DNA of 54,010 nt from CAYWMP01 sp964459445 (GCA_964459445.1 CAYWMP010000014.1:1-54010), one strand, 5' to 3'; positions 1-7,848 are shown, numbered from the stretch's first letter. Made by a program: numbers and translations. Notes: a model not told the origin generated them from the letters alone.

Positions 1-1
1 G

Positions 2-1177
2 CTTCCTTTTGACAATATGACTGGTGATCCCAAGCAGGAGTATCTCTGCGACGGCATATCTGAGCAAATTATCACCAGCCTCTCCATGATACCAAGGCTT
101 TTTGTGATTGCCCGTAACTCCACGTTCACTTACAAGGGCAGAGCCGTTAAGATCCAACAGGTTGCCGAGGAGCTTGGGGTGAGGTATGTGCTTGAGGGCA
201 GTGTTCAAAAAGCAGGCGACAAGCTGAGGATAACGGCCCAGCTGATCGACGCCATCAAGGGGTATCACGTTTGGTCGGAGCGATACGATCAGGACCTCAA
301 AGATGTATTTGCTCTCCAAGATGAAATCGCAAATAAGACTATGACAGTTCTGCAAGTGGAGCTGACGGAGGGAGAGTATGCCGCTATGATAGCTGGAACC
401 ACTTCCAACCTAAAGGCGCTCGAGTCTTTTTGGCATGCGGAGAAACACCATTTCCGCTTCAACCAAGAAGATAATGCTTCAGCTCACCAGTGGATAGTGA
501 AGGCCATTGAGCTGGATCCCCAGTTTTCGGGGGCATGGGCCCTCCTTGGTTATATCCACTTAAACGCAGCTAGGAATGGCTGGAGTGAGTCGCCGGTTCA
601 GTCCATGAAGCAGGCGGCGGAATGCGCCAAGAAGGCACTGGCCATCAATGACTCCTCTGCTAAAGCCTGGATTTTGATGGCTAACATTTACTTGGCTCAA
701 AAGCATTTTGACGAGGCCGAGGCATATGGAGAGAAGGGTATTGCTCTCAGCCCTAATGATCCCCTAATGCTCGCGGATTGGGCGTGGGTTCTATTCACCG
801 TAGGAAGGCATGAGGAAGCAGTAAGACTAGTCAAGAGGGCCATGCGTCTCAGCCCATACTATCCGGCTTATTTCTTAACTATTCTATATGGGGCCAATGT
901 CCTTGCAGGCAAAAATGAGGATGCACTTGCCGCAGCTAAAGCACTCCTGGACCGTTGCGAAAAAGGTGAGTATAATTGTTTTTTTCCACATCTATTCTTG
1001 GCAATGGCTTACAGTGAGCTAGGCCTGCAGAAGGAGGCCCGCGCACACGCTGCTGAACTCGTCAAAATGGATCCCAATTTCACTTGTGCAGATTTTTTTA
1101 CAAAGGGAATATACTTCAAAAATAAAAAAGATACAGAACGCGGCCTTAACGCCTGTCGCAAGGCGGGACTGAAATAA
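2..1177 (+). CDS. TPR protein, C-terminal part of an adenylate/guanylate-cyclase-type regulator (5' end outside window)
   Basis: The reading frame is open from the window edge. The codons before the first ATG (position 17) read LPFDN, and LPFDNMTGDPKQEYLCDGI is the hallmark start of the TolB/FlgO-like domain that follows the catalytic domain of many bacterial class III adenylate cyclases, so the gene begins upstream. Residues about 1-115 form that domain (ending near HVWSERYDQDLKDVFALQDEI). The rest is a chain of TPR repeats, for example around AIELDPQFSGAWALLGYIHL and KALAINDSSAKAWILMANIY. The likely role is signalling or protein-protein scaffolding. Whether a cyclase, a winged-helix DNA-binding domain or a kinase lies N-terminally cannot be seen. 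The gene ends in TAA with no obvious terminator hairpin. Confidence 0.8.
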   Translation, partial: LPFDNMTGDPKQEYLCDGISEQIITSLSMIPRLFVIARNSTFTYKGRAVKIQQVAEELGVRYVLEGSVQKAGDKLRITAQLIDAIKGYHVWSERYDQDLKDVFALQDEIANKTMTVLQVELTEGEYAAMIAGTTSNLKALESFWHAEKHHFRFNQEDNASAHQWIVKAIELDPQFSGAWALLGYIHLNAARNGWSESPVQSMKQAAECAKKALAINDSSAKAWILMANIYLAQKHFDEAEAYGEKGIALSPNDPLMLADWAWVLFTVGRHEEAVRLVKRAMRLSPYYPAYFLTILYGANVLAGKNEDALAAAKALLDRCEKGEYNCFFPHLFLAMAYSELGLQKEARAHAAELVKMDPNFTCADFFTKGIYFKNKKDTERGLNACRKAGLK

Positions 1178-1523
1178 TCATGGTACAAATATAAAATAGA
1201 AGCAGCTCATATCAAGCAGCGCTAAATGTTGAGGTTTCTCCAACAGATCTGCAAAAAACAAGGGAAACAAAAACCTGTGATATGTAAACGTCACATCCGA
1301 AGGCGCAGGTTTCTCTTTCTGGTATGAACCCCGAAAATGCTTGAATTCGAAATTCCTATGACTGGCAAACCAAATCCACATACCCGAATCCAACCACCCC
1401 AATACCAAATAATGGGTTGTGTTTTATGTCTGGTTTTGAAGAGGGCTAAACTGCTCCGGATTCTTATTGCCTGAGAAAATAATCTGAGAGATATTACGTG
1501 AATCTAATGGGAGGGAGAGTTTC
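1178..1523. other. Intergenic gap, no gene supported
   Basis: About 345 bases between the TPR gene and the amidase gene. Only weak low-complexity open frames are present, none with a convincing ribosome binding site or family signature. The last 15 bases hold the GGGAGG ribosome binding site of the amidase. I see no clear promoter or terminator. Confidence 0.5.
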
Positions 1524-3020
1524 ATGAGTGGTTTCTCTGAATATGATCAATATGATGCCATGGGGATGGCCGAGCTTGTCAAGCAGGGTCAAGTGACGGC
1601 TGCGGAATTGTGCGAGGAGGCCATCGAAAGGATTGAACGAATCAATCCGAAACTTAATGCCGTTGTGACCCGGATGTACGATCAGGGGCGGAAGGAAGCT
1701 TCTGAAACCCTCCCCGAAGGCCCTTTTACCGGTGTTCCCTTGCTCATTAAAGACCTCCATTACGCCTATGCAGGCGTGCCAATGACCTCAGGATGCAAGG
1801 CCCTCAGAGATTATGTCCCGGATCAAGACGCCGAATTGGTCGTTCGCTTCAGGAAAGCCGGCGCAATAATGATCGGCAAAACCAATACGCCGGAATTTGG
1901 GCTTTTGGGAGTGACTGAGCCGGAACTCTTTGGCCCTTGCCGCAATCCCTGGAACACAGATTACACACCAGGCGGCTCAAGCGGCGGGTCTGCCGCGGCA
2001 GTGGCTGCCAGGATCGTCCCAATGGCGGCGGGCGGTGACGGAGGCGGCTCGATCCGAATACCCTCTGCCTATTGCGGCGTTTTCGGGCTTAAACCATCTC
2101 GGGGTCGCAATCCCACTGGCCCGAATCATGGCAGTGTATGGCAGGGTGCGGTCCAGAACCATGTCATCACAAGATCGGTAAGAGACAGTGCGACTATGTT
2201 GGACGCCATTCAGGGGCCGGACTTGGGCGCGCCCTATGAAATACGTCCTCCAGAGCGACTTTACCTGGAAGAAGTGCAAGAAGACCCCGGGAAGATCAAG
2301 ATCGCCTTTAACACCCGTTCCCCTATTGGAACCACTGTCCACCCCGAATGCGTCAAGGCCGTGGAAGATACTGTCCGTCTATTGGAAGAGCTGGGCCATC
2401 ATGTGGAAGAGGCTGGACCGGAAATTGACGGCCTTGCTCTGGCCAAAGGCTATCTTGCCATGTATTTCGGTGAAATGGCGGCCGATTTGAGTGAGTTGGG
2501 TGTAGTTCTGAAACGCAAGGCAGGTCCGAAGGACGTGGAGGCTTTGACTTACACCCTCGGCTTGCTCGGACAGAGCTTTTCTTCGGGCCATTTGGTTGAA
2601 GCCCTGCGAAGGTGGGACCATGCCGCTAGAATGATGGGGCATTTCTTTAAGAAGTACGATCTGTACCTCACCCCGACAACAGCCCATCCCCCTGCCAAAA
2701 TCGGCGAACTCCAGCCCAAGTCATTCGAAGCCCTATTGCTCAACATAGTTAATTCTTTGAAATTAGGATGGCTCCTGAAGCGTTCGGGGATTGTGGATGA
2801 TCTTGCAGAGAAAAGCCTTGAGAGAACGCCCTTTACCCAACTGGCAAATCTTTGCGGGCTACCGGCCATCTCCGTTCCCCTCTACTGGACAACCGATGGG
2901 CTCCCTTTAGGGGTACAATTCCTTGGACCTTTCGGAGATGAAGCTTTGCTCTTCCGATTAGCCGGCCAGCTGGAAAAGGCCCGACCATGGGCCGACAGAA
3001 AACCGAGAATAGCGACCTAA
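1524..3020 (+). CDS. Amidase (amidase signature family)
   Basis: A 498-residue amidase-signature hydrolase, cleaving a C-N amide bond in the cytoplasm. The Ser-cisSer-Lys triad is visible: Lys76 in LLIKDLHYAY, cis-Ser152 in PGGSSGGSAAA and nucleophile Ser176 in GGDGGGSIRIPS. The 24-residue spacing between the serines and 76 between Lys and cis-Ser match fatty acid amide hydrolase and relatives. Length is typical (450-510). The ATG follows GGGAGGGAGAGTTTC, a good ribosome binding site. No signal peptide is seen. Substrate is unknown; the overall style is like aryl-amide or 6-aminohexanoate-dimer hydrolases, and GatA is unlikely because gatB/gatC are absent. The gene stands alone, followed 55 bases later by the GxxExxY cassette. 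Confidence 0.9.
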   Translation: MSGFSEYDQYDAMGMAELVKQGQVTAAELCEEAIERIERINPKLNAVVTRMYDQGRKEASETLPEGPFTGVPLLIKDLHYAYAGVPMTSGCKALRDYVPDQDAELVVRFRKAGAIMIGKTNTPEFGLLGVTEPELFGPCRNPWNTDYTPGGSSGGSAAAVAARIVPMAAGGDGGGSIRIPSAYCGVFGLKPSRGRNPTGPNHGSVWQGAVQNHVITRSVRDSATMLDAIQGPDLGAPYEIRPPERLYLEEVQEDPGKIKIAFNTRSPIGTTVHPECVKAVEDTVRLLEELGHHVEEAGPEIDGLALAKGYLAMYFGEMAADLSELGVVLKRKAGPKDVEALTYTLGLLGQSFSSGHLVEALRRWDHAARMMGHFFKKYDLYLTPTTAHPPAKIGELQPKSFEALLLNIVNSLKLGWLLKRSGIVDDLAEKSLERTPFTQLANLCGLPAISVPLYWTTDGLPLGVQFLGPFGDEALLFRLAGQLEKARPWADRKPRIAT

Positions 3021-3166
3021 TAGAAATGTATGGCGCAAAGAAAGAGTCCCTTCCGTAGGTAAGAGAAGGAAAATTAACCGCAGACCTTCGCAGACGTGCA
3101 CGGACTCTTTGTTGAGCCGACTTGGCCCAACAAAGCTTCACATCCGCCTTCGGCGGAAAAACTGAT

Positions 3167-3550
3167 ATGAAAATCAACGATATTACATACGTGATCAATG
3201 GCGCTGTGTTTGAGGTAAACAAAGTTTTAGGGCCTGGGTTTTTGGAAAAAGTTTACGAAAATGCCCTAATGGTTGAATTGGAAAAGCGGGGATTGAAAGC
3301 CAAAAAACAATTTCCTATTGATGTCATCTACAAAGGACAAATTGTTGGGGATTATGTTGCGGACTTACTCGTCGAGCAAGAAGTCTTAGTCGAACTCAAA
3401 ACAGTTGAAAGCATCAATAAGGTGCACGAAGCTCAGTTGTTAAATTACATGAAGGCGACAGGGATTAAGGTTGGGCTATTGGTTAATTTCAGAAATCCCA
3501 AAGTTGAAATCAAAAGACTGGTGCTTGATCTGCCCGAAGGGCATGACTGA
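3167..3550 (+). CDS. GxxExxY protein (PD-(D/E)XK nuclease-like)
   Basis: A 127-residue protein starting at ATG 3167; a TTG at 3122 would add 15 residues read through the upstream hairpins and is not favoured. The family-defining motif is G24-F-L-E27-K-V-Y30. A PD-(D/E)XK-like active site follows: Asp66 in YVADLLV, then Glu76 and Lys78 in VLVELKTV, with Gln90 in HEAQLLNYM. The family is placed in the PD-(D/E)XK nuclease superfamily but has no established function. Length is normal (about 120-130). The gene is alone inside a hairpin-bounded cassette, and a strong hairpin begins directly after its TGA stop. No Shine-Dalgarno sequence is evident, so translation may depend on the upstream structured leader. 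Whether it acts on the cassette's own ends is speculation. Confidence 0.9.
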   Translation: MKINDITYVINGAVFEVNKVLGPGFLEKVYENALMVELEKRGLKAKKQFPIDVIYKGQIVGDYVADLLVEQEVLVELKTVESINKVHEAQLLNYMKATGIKVGLLVNFRNPKVEIKRLVLDLPEGHD

Positions 3551-3551
3551 T

Positions 3552-3582
3552 AAAGGTTCCGCTGAAGTCCAGCGGAACCTTT
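3552..3582 (+). terminator. Hairpin B, terminator-like, of the GxxExxY cassette
   Basis: AAAGGTTCCGCTG pairs perfectly over 13 bp with CAGCGGAACCTTT around the loop AAGTC, followed by T and G. It starts two bases after the TGA of the GxxExxY gene, so it could end transcription. The loop equals that of the hairpin at 21633-21661, which has a completely different stem, pointing to a structural role beyond termination. Confidence 0.7.
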
Positions 3583-3590
3583 TGTCTGCT

Positions 3591-4871
3591 TTAGTCTGCG
3601 TCAGTCTGCGGTTTCCAAAATGAATTTAGATTCCCTGCGGCATCAAATTCCATGGCCCTTTTTTGAACCACAATCTCGAGATCATCGCGATTAGAAAGTT
3701 CTTTCTCATAGGCCTCGGAGACTTCGACCTCACTTAAGAGCGCCGTATTTTTTATGCGCATGATTTTCAGTTCTTCTTTTGGAATAAGACCCACGCATTT
3801 AATAGCTATCTCAATGGCCTCGGAATCGTTTCTCAGTGTCAGCGGGATTTTGCCCATTTCAGGGCTAACTCCGGTAATGGTGTTGATGTTGAGAGCCTCC
3901 ATGTCGATCTTGTCCACCTACCGCTGAGTAATCATATCGGCAATGCCTACACCCACAGCATTGCCCTCCGAACCCTCCGTTAAATCGCAAACCACAATCC
4001 GCTTTATTCTGGGGCTTTCCGGTTCTTCAGCCACAAGCGGCATACCGATCCGACCGACCACCTTTGTATCAAAACCGCAACCACTGATGTCTTTTCCCAT
4101 CTCATCGATAATGAGTATATCCGCTTCATCAAATGGGAGGCTCGGCGCATAGGCTTTAGCGCGCTTGAACAACGCCTTTTCCGCCTCTTCAGCGTTTTCC
4201 TTTGAACAGATGCCGATCTGGGCGGTTTGCCCATAGCCGTTTTCAACTATTCCTACTCCAAATAGAAGATCCGCGTGTTGCATCACCTTTCGAGCTGCGG
4301 AGAGAATGACCCTTGGGTATCCATGGGTCAGCATGGCCTGATGGTAGATGGCGGCCCCTTCTTGCTTCCCCAAACCAATGGCCATCATTTTGAGCAGGCC
4401 GCTTTCAAATTCATGCTCAAAATCGGTGTGCTTTTTAATCCGATTAATCAGAACGATGTAATCGGCTTCATGGGCCAGTTTATCAACATACACCGGGATA
4501 TGATCCTCTGTCTCGCTGATCCGAACAACCTCCAGGGAAGATCGAATAGGTGCTCCAATATCCTCTTCAACTATCCCCAGATGCTCCAACACCCGTTTTT
4601 GTCCGGCGGCCGTGCCCGCTCCGTGGCTTCCCATGGCCGGAATAATAAAGGGGGACAGCTCCATCCGCTTGAGGGATGAAATAACTGACTTCACAATGGT
4701 GCCGTAGTTTGCAATCCCGCGGCTGCTGCAGGCCACTGCGACCGTCTGCCCCTTTTTGACAATCATCTCAAGCCCCAAATCGGCTATTTGGGAATTAATC
4801 TCCCTTGGGATGTCATCTAAAGTCCGGTCGTCGAACTTCTGTCTGATACGAATCATTTCCGGAAAATCCAT
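3591..4871 (-). pseudogene. LarA-like (DUF2088, nickel-dependent racemase family) gene interrupted by in-frame TAG
   Basis: Read from ATG 4871 (ribosome binding site GGTGGAGATGAAAAT) to the TAA at 3591-3593, the frame has 427 codons, the normal size of this LarA-like family. Codon 318 (3918-3920) is TAG. The part before it ends GVGIADMITQR and the part after begins VDKIDMEALNINTITG, a join I recognise as continuous in relatives (TRRLVDKID-like). A single TTG (Leu) to TAG change would explain it. The N-terminal part has the racemase-type PAMGSHGAGTAAGQ segment. The protein would be a cytoplasmic racemase- or epimerase-like enzyme of unknown substrate. The final residues PQTDAD and the stop are encoded by the right end of the GxxExxY cassette. 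Alternatives are sequencing error, amber readthrough, or translation of the second half from the GTG right after the TAG. Confidence 0.8.
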
Positions 4872-5052
4872 ATTTTCATCTCCACCCAAGTATTGTAGAT
4901 CCACAGTATGGCAAATATGTAACGGTTACCAGCCCCAATATGATTGGCAAGAACTTTTACGAAGCTCTTATCTTGAATCTCTTACCAAATCAATTATTAA
5001 TCCGGGTTGAGGTACTAATGGTAGGATAATGGAATGCTGAGTTGACGAGGTT

Positions 5053-5322
5053 CTATCCGCCCTCCACGGCTGATCCTTTTTCACTAGTCTTTTGGCCGAT
5101 TTCGTATAAGAAATCCGGTGAGAAGTCGGCATTATTAGGCCACACAGCCGTGTCTATATCATGGTTTACGTAGAAAGATCTGAAAAACTCAGAATCCTTT
5201 AAGGGCTCGAAGATAGGGCCCTCGAGATGCGGTTGTAGATCAACGACCTTAACCTCGCCGTTATCAAAAAAAATCTTGAGCTTATATCCTTCCAGGTAGG
5301 TTGCTTTGGATACGTATCGCAT
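5053..5322 (-). CDS. DUF2442 family protein
   Basis: An 89-residue protein with the DUF2442 pattern: YLEGYKLKIFFDNGEVKVVDL, then FEPLKD..FF, then DTAVWPNNADFSPDFLYE. DUF2442 genes commonly sit next to DUF4160 genes, and such pairs are often suspected to be toxin-antitoxin-like, though no activity is established. Here the DUF4160 partner lies immediately upstream on the same strand and is broken (5333-5593). The ribosome binding site GGAGG lies just before ATG 5322 and overlaps the end of the DUF4160 frame, so the two were translated as a coupled pair. The C-terminal tail (TSEKGSAVEGG) is polar and low in conservation. Confidence 0.85.
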   Translation of the reverse strand: MRYVSKATYLEGYKLKIFFDNGEVKVVDLQPHLEGPIFEPLKDSEFFRSFYVNHDIDTAVWPNNADFSPDFLYEIGQKTSEKGSAVEGG

Positions 5323-5332
5323 AGTCTACCTC

Positions 5333-5593
5333 CTAATCCAGGGGTTCTATTTTTTCTAAAGGCTCCTGTCGCTGCACCCTTTCCCAATTCGCCAGGAGCT
5401 CGTCTCTATGCTGGAATGCCCATTCCAAAACCAATGAAATTGCTCTCTTTGGGAGTGCGCCTTCTGTCATTTTTAACTGTTCTATTGAGAAAGTAGCCCA
5501 TTACCCGGCATATTTGGCATGGAAGTGAGGCGGTGCATGTTCCTTATAATACATCGCAATCACAATACCGAAAAATCTGCATATTTCTGGCAT
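5333..5593 (-). pseudogene. DUF4160 family gene with in-frame TAA
   Basis: Translating the minus strand from ATG 5593 gives MPEICRFFGIVIAMYYKEHA, then PPHFHAKYAG, a TAA at codon 31 (5501-5503), then WATFSIEQLKM, then EGALPKRAISLVLEWAFQHR and a conserved DELLANWERV-like C-terminus ending at 5333-5335. The frame has 87 codons with no shift, and every block is typical of DUF4160 (Ile-Tyr-rich start, HFH motif, RAISLVLEWA, HRDELL.NWE). The only lesion is the stop, most simply a GAA or CAA to TAA change. It overlaps the ribosome binding site of the DUF2442 gene downstream. It could be decayed, a sequencing error, or expressed as a 30-residue fragment plus a reinitiated C-terminal half (ATG of MTEGALPKR). 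Confidence 0.8.
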
Positions 5594-5917
5594 TCTTTAA
5601 ACCTTTTCTGCAATCATACTCTTCAATCATATTTAGGTCGCTTTTCATTTCTTACATATTTGAGATCTCATTCGATTGTAAGCTTTTAATCTCCATCAAA
5701 TCATCATTCCTGGCTATTTCGAATTATCTCTCTTTGGCATTGTTATTTACCGGCTAAGAATTTCTTAATTGTACAGGGGTAAGAAAATTCATTCAAGATA
5801 AAGTTATTTTGGGAAGATTAGGGGAAAATAAAGGATTGCATTCTACCTCTGGATGGTAAAGAGCATGCCTCCCCCTTAGACTTACCCCAGGCCTAATGCC
5901 TTACACCTTCGGCCCTC
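5594..5917. other. Intergenic gap, AT-rich
   Basis: About 324 bases between the DUF4160 remnant and the EtfA fusion, which reads away on the minus strand with its 3' end here. A plus-strand frame of 74 codons exists but is low-complexity and without a ribosome binding site. No terminator hairpin or RNA gene is recognisable. Confidence 0.4.
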
Positions 5918-7555
5918 TTAGGGTGTATACAGCACTACAATGCAGCGGGTGGGCTCATCTGACATGCTTTTGAGTTTATGGGGTGTGTTGGAGTTGAAGT
6001 GAAAGGACTCCTCCCTTTTAAGATGATGGGTTTTATTCCCAATCGTGAGTTGGAGTTCTCCCTCCATGACAAAGACGAATTCCTCGCCTTCGTGTTTATA
6101 GGCAACGGGCTTGTGGATTTGTTTGGGCTCAATCGTAATCATGAAGGCCCTGAGATGATCGCTTTCAGCACCGGGGCTCAGGGTTTTGTAGGAGTAGTCC
6201 TTGGTGCGCTTTACAAAGGCTTGTTCGCGGATATCCCGCAACAGGGTCTTCTCTTCGGTGCGCAGAAATGTGCTCGGATCGATTTTCAGAGCCCCGGCGA
6301 GTCGGAGCAAAAAACCTACGGGAGGCGTCATTTCGTCGCGTTCGACCTTATCCAAGAAATCGGCCGATTCGCCTGTGGCCTCTGCCAGGGATTCCAATGT
6401 CCAGTCTTGGCTTTCCCTCATCTTTCGCACTTTAGTGCCAAAACTCTCTCCGATACCTTCCTTTTCTTCTTCTGCCAGCGCATCGGCCAGGGAACGCATG
6501 GCCTTCTGTCGCACCTTTGACGTGAAAAGGGGAAGGAATCCCTTGCCATCCGCTACAACGCCATAATCAGAAATCTGAAAGATGGGTGCGTTTTTATCAC
6601 GGTTGACGGCGATTATGGTCTTTGCCTCCATGATGCCGGCTGTGTATTGGATTGCGCCCGATGTCCCTACCGTGATGAGCAAATCGGGACGTATGGTTTT
6701 CCCGGTTTGCCCAATCAGTTTTTCCTCGTCTACCCAGTGGTGAAGCACTGGTGGTCGCGTGGCCCCAACTTCGCCTCCGAGCGCCGAAGCAAGAGCCCGA
6801 ACAAGGCCGAAGTTCTCCCCATTGCCGAGACCTGCGCCACCCACCACCACAACAGGGGCCTCTTCGAGACTGTGTTTTTCCGTGGGTTCCGAGCTCCTGG
6901 CAAGGAGTTCTGCCTCCTCTGGCAATGACCTTGAATCGACTTCGATTGCTTTGACAGTCCCGGGATCGCCCTGGGCTTCTAGGGCCTGAAACGCATGGGC
7001 CTGGACCGTTGCAAACCCTGTTTCCTCAGGACTCGTGAAGGTGATGTCCGCCATGATCTGGCCGCCCCAGGAGGGACAGGATGCGACAATGCCTTGATCC
7101 TCGATTCTGATGTCCGCACATTCTGCAATGAGACCCGCATTATTCATTCTTGCGACCCGGGATGCCACCTCACGAGTGAAGTCCGTCAATGCCAAAAGAA
7201 CGAGCATGGGTTTGCCTTGCCTTACTGCCTCGTTCAAAGCTTTTCCATAGATATCGGATCTCGGTACAGCCAATTTTTCGTTATCCAATACATATACAAA
7301 GTCCGCACCGTGATCGATGCAGGCCTTTGAGGCATGGCTGAGGGTGACAGCATTTCGGAGTACAGACGAATCCTCTGTCCCAGATGTATTCTCAGAACCC
7401 ATCATCACAACGGCGATCTTGCCGGACACGGAACGAGCGAGTTCGTGTCCCTTGGCCAAAACATTGAGACAGAGTCCGAAGAGCCTTTCACTCCTCAAGT
7501 CCCCATACACCCAAATCTCTTTTTCAAAACTATTAATCATCCGTTTTAACTTCAC
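5918..7555 (-). CDS. etfA: EtfA fused to XRE helix-turn-helix and cupin domains
   Basis: A 545-residue protein; classical EtfA is about 310-400. Residues about 10-190 are the ETF N-terminal domain. Residues about 233-355 are the FAD-binding domain, with SGAIQYTAGIMEAKTIIAVN, then NAPIFQISDYGVVAD. In the usual SGAIQH motif the His is replaced by Tyr304. Residues about 370-430 form an XRE-type helix-turn-helix (KVRKMRESQDWTLESLAEAT... TPPVGFLLRLAGALKIDP). Residues about 478-545 are a cupin (KHEGEEFVFVMEGEL ... SFHFNSNTPHKL). The frame is continuous, so this is a real fusion and not two genes. It should accept electrons from the neighbouring acyl-CoA dehydrogenase with EtfB, and may also bind DNA. 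The start is GTG 7555 or ATG 7540, neither with a strong ribosome binding site. It is the last gene of a three-gene minus-strand unit. Confidence 0.9.
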   Translation of the reverse strand: MKLKRMINSFEKEIWVYGDLRSERLFGLCLNVLAKGHELARSVSGKIAVVMMGSENTSGTEDSSVLRNAVTLSHASKACIDHGADFVYVLDNEKLAVPRSDIYGKALNEAVRQGKPMLVLLALTDFTREVASRVARMNNAGLIAECADIRIEDQGIVASCPSWGGQIMADITFTSPEETGFATVQAHAFQALEAQGDPGTVKAIEVDSRSLPEEAELLARSSEPTEKHSLEEAPVVVVGGAGLGNGENFGLVRALASALGGEVGATRPPVLHHWVDEEKLIGQTGKTIRPDLLITVGTSGAIQYTAGIMEAKTIIAVNRDKNAPIFQISDYGVVADGKGFLPLFTSKVRQKAMRSLADALAEEEKEGIGESFGTKVRKMRESQDWTLESLAEATGESADFLDKVERDEMTPPVGFLLRLAGALKIDPSTFLRTEEKTLLRDIREQAFVKRTKDYSYKTLSPGAESDHLRAFMITIEPKQIHKPVAYKHEGEEFVFVMEGELQLTIGNKTHHLKREESFHFNSNTPHKLKSMSDEPTRCIVVLYTP

Positions 7556-7719
7556 TTCGATCTATTGATTTACCGGCAAGTCACAGGGTTTTTGTTCCCT
7601 ATTTTGCATTTATCTGACCCCGCATGATAGGCTCCGCTCGGCTTCATTTGATGGAAAATTTCAGTCGTTTAAGCCCTTTAATATAAAGGTGCTTCCCCAT
7701 CTATGAAAATGCGCTGTTA

Positions 7720-7848
7720 AGCAGGCTGACGAAAAATTATTAGATGCAAGGCTTCCGAAATCTCGAGGAATGAGGCGTACATATACGTACGCTGCAATGA
7801 CGAGGGATGAGGATAACGCCGCAGATGAGTGTTTTTCGACAGCCTGCT
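7720..7848. repeat. Palindromic MITE-like element between etfB and etfA
   Basis: AGCAGGCTGACGAAAAA (7720-7736) and the reverse complement of 7832-7848, AGCAGGCTGTCGAAAAA, match at 16 of 17 positions. The interior has a short palindrome TACGTACG and text such as AATGAGGCGTAC and AATGACGAGGGATGAGG, a type of intergenic repeat I associate with deltaproteobacterial genomes. No gene fits inside. The right end supplies the last two bases used in the etfB stop codon (7847-7849). It widens the etfB-etfA gap to 291 bp. Confidence 0.65.

Larger units (their letters stand above)
3076..3613 (+). mobile_element. GxxExxY cassette with inverted ends and paired GACTT/AAGTC-loop hairpins
   Basis: A 538-bp unit. 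The left end AACCGCAGACCTTCGCAGAC (3076-3095) and the reverse complement of the right end, AACCGCAGACTGACGCAGAC (3594-3613), agree at 17 of 20 positions; the only differences are a 3-base spacer. Inside the left end is hairpin A (3107-3135): stem CTTTGTTG/CAACAAAG, one A-C mismatch, GCC/GGC, loop GACTT. A small hairpin TCCGCC-TTC-GGCGGA (3143-3157) follows, then the GxxExxY gene, then hairpin B (3552-3582): a perfect 13-bp stem with loop AAGTC, the reverse complement of loop A. An ORF-less relative lies at 21540-21675. No transposase is encoded and no clear target duplication is seen. Calling it mobile is inference from structure, copy number and its overlap with a neighbouring gene end. Confidence 0.65.

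Noticed and set aside
1178..1408. 76-codon minus-strand frame after the TPR gene
   Set aside because: Phe/aromatic-rich composition without family signature or ribosome binding site; probably chance.
3122..3166. TTG start extending the GxxExxY protein by 15 residues
   Set aside because: The extension would be encoded by hairpin A and the small hairpin, and the family normally begins at the MKINDITY-like segment.
3918..4871. Pyrrolysine as explanation of the in-frame TAG
   Set aside because: Not excluded, but TAG ends several normal genes here, the nearby methyltransferase is not of the pyrrolysine class, and one base change from TTG explains it more simply.
5533..5757. 74-codon plus-strand hydrophobic frame
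   Set aside because: It overlaps the start of the DUF4160 remnant on the other strand, which has clear family blocks, and has no ribosome binding site.
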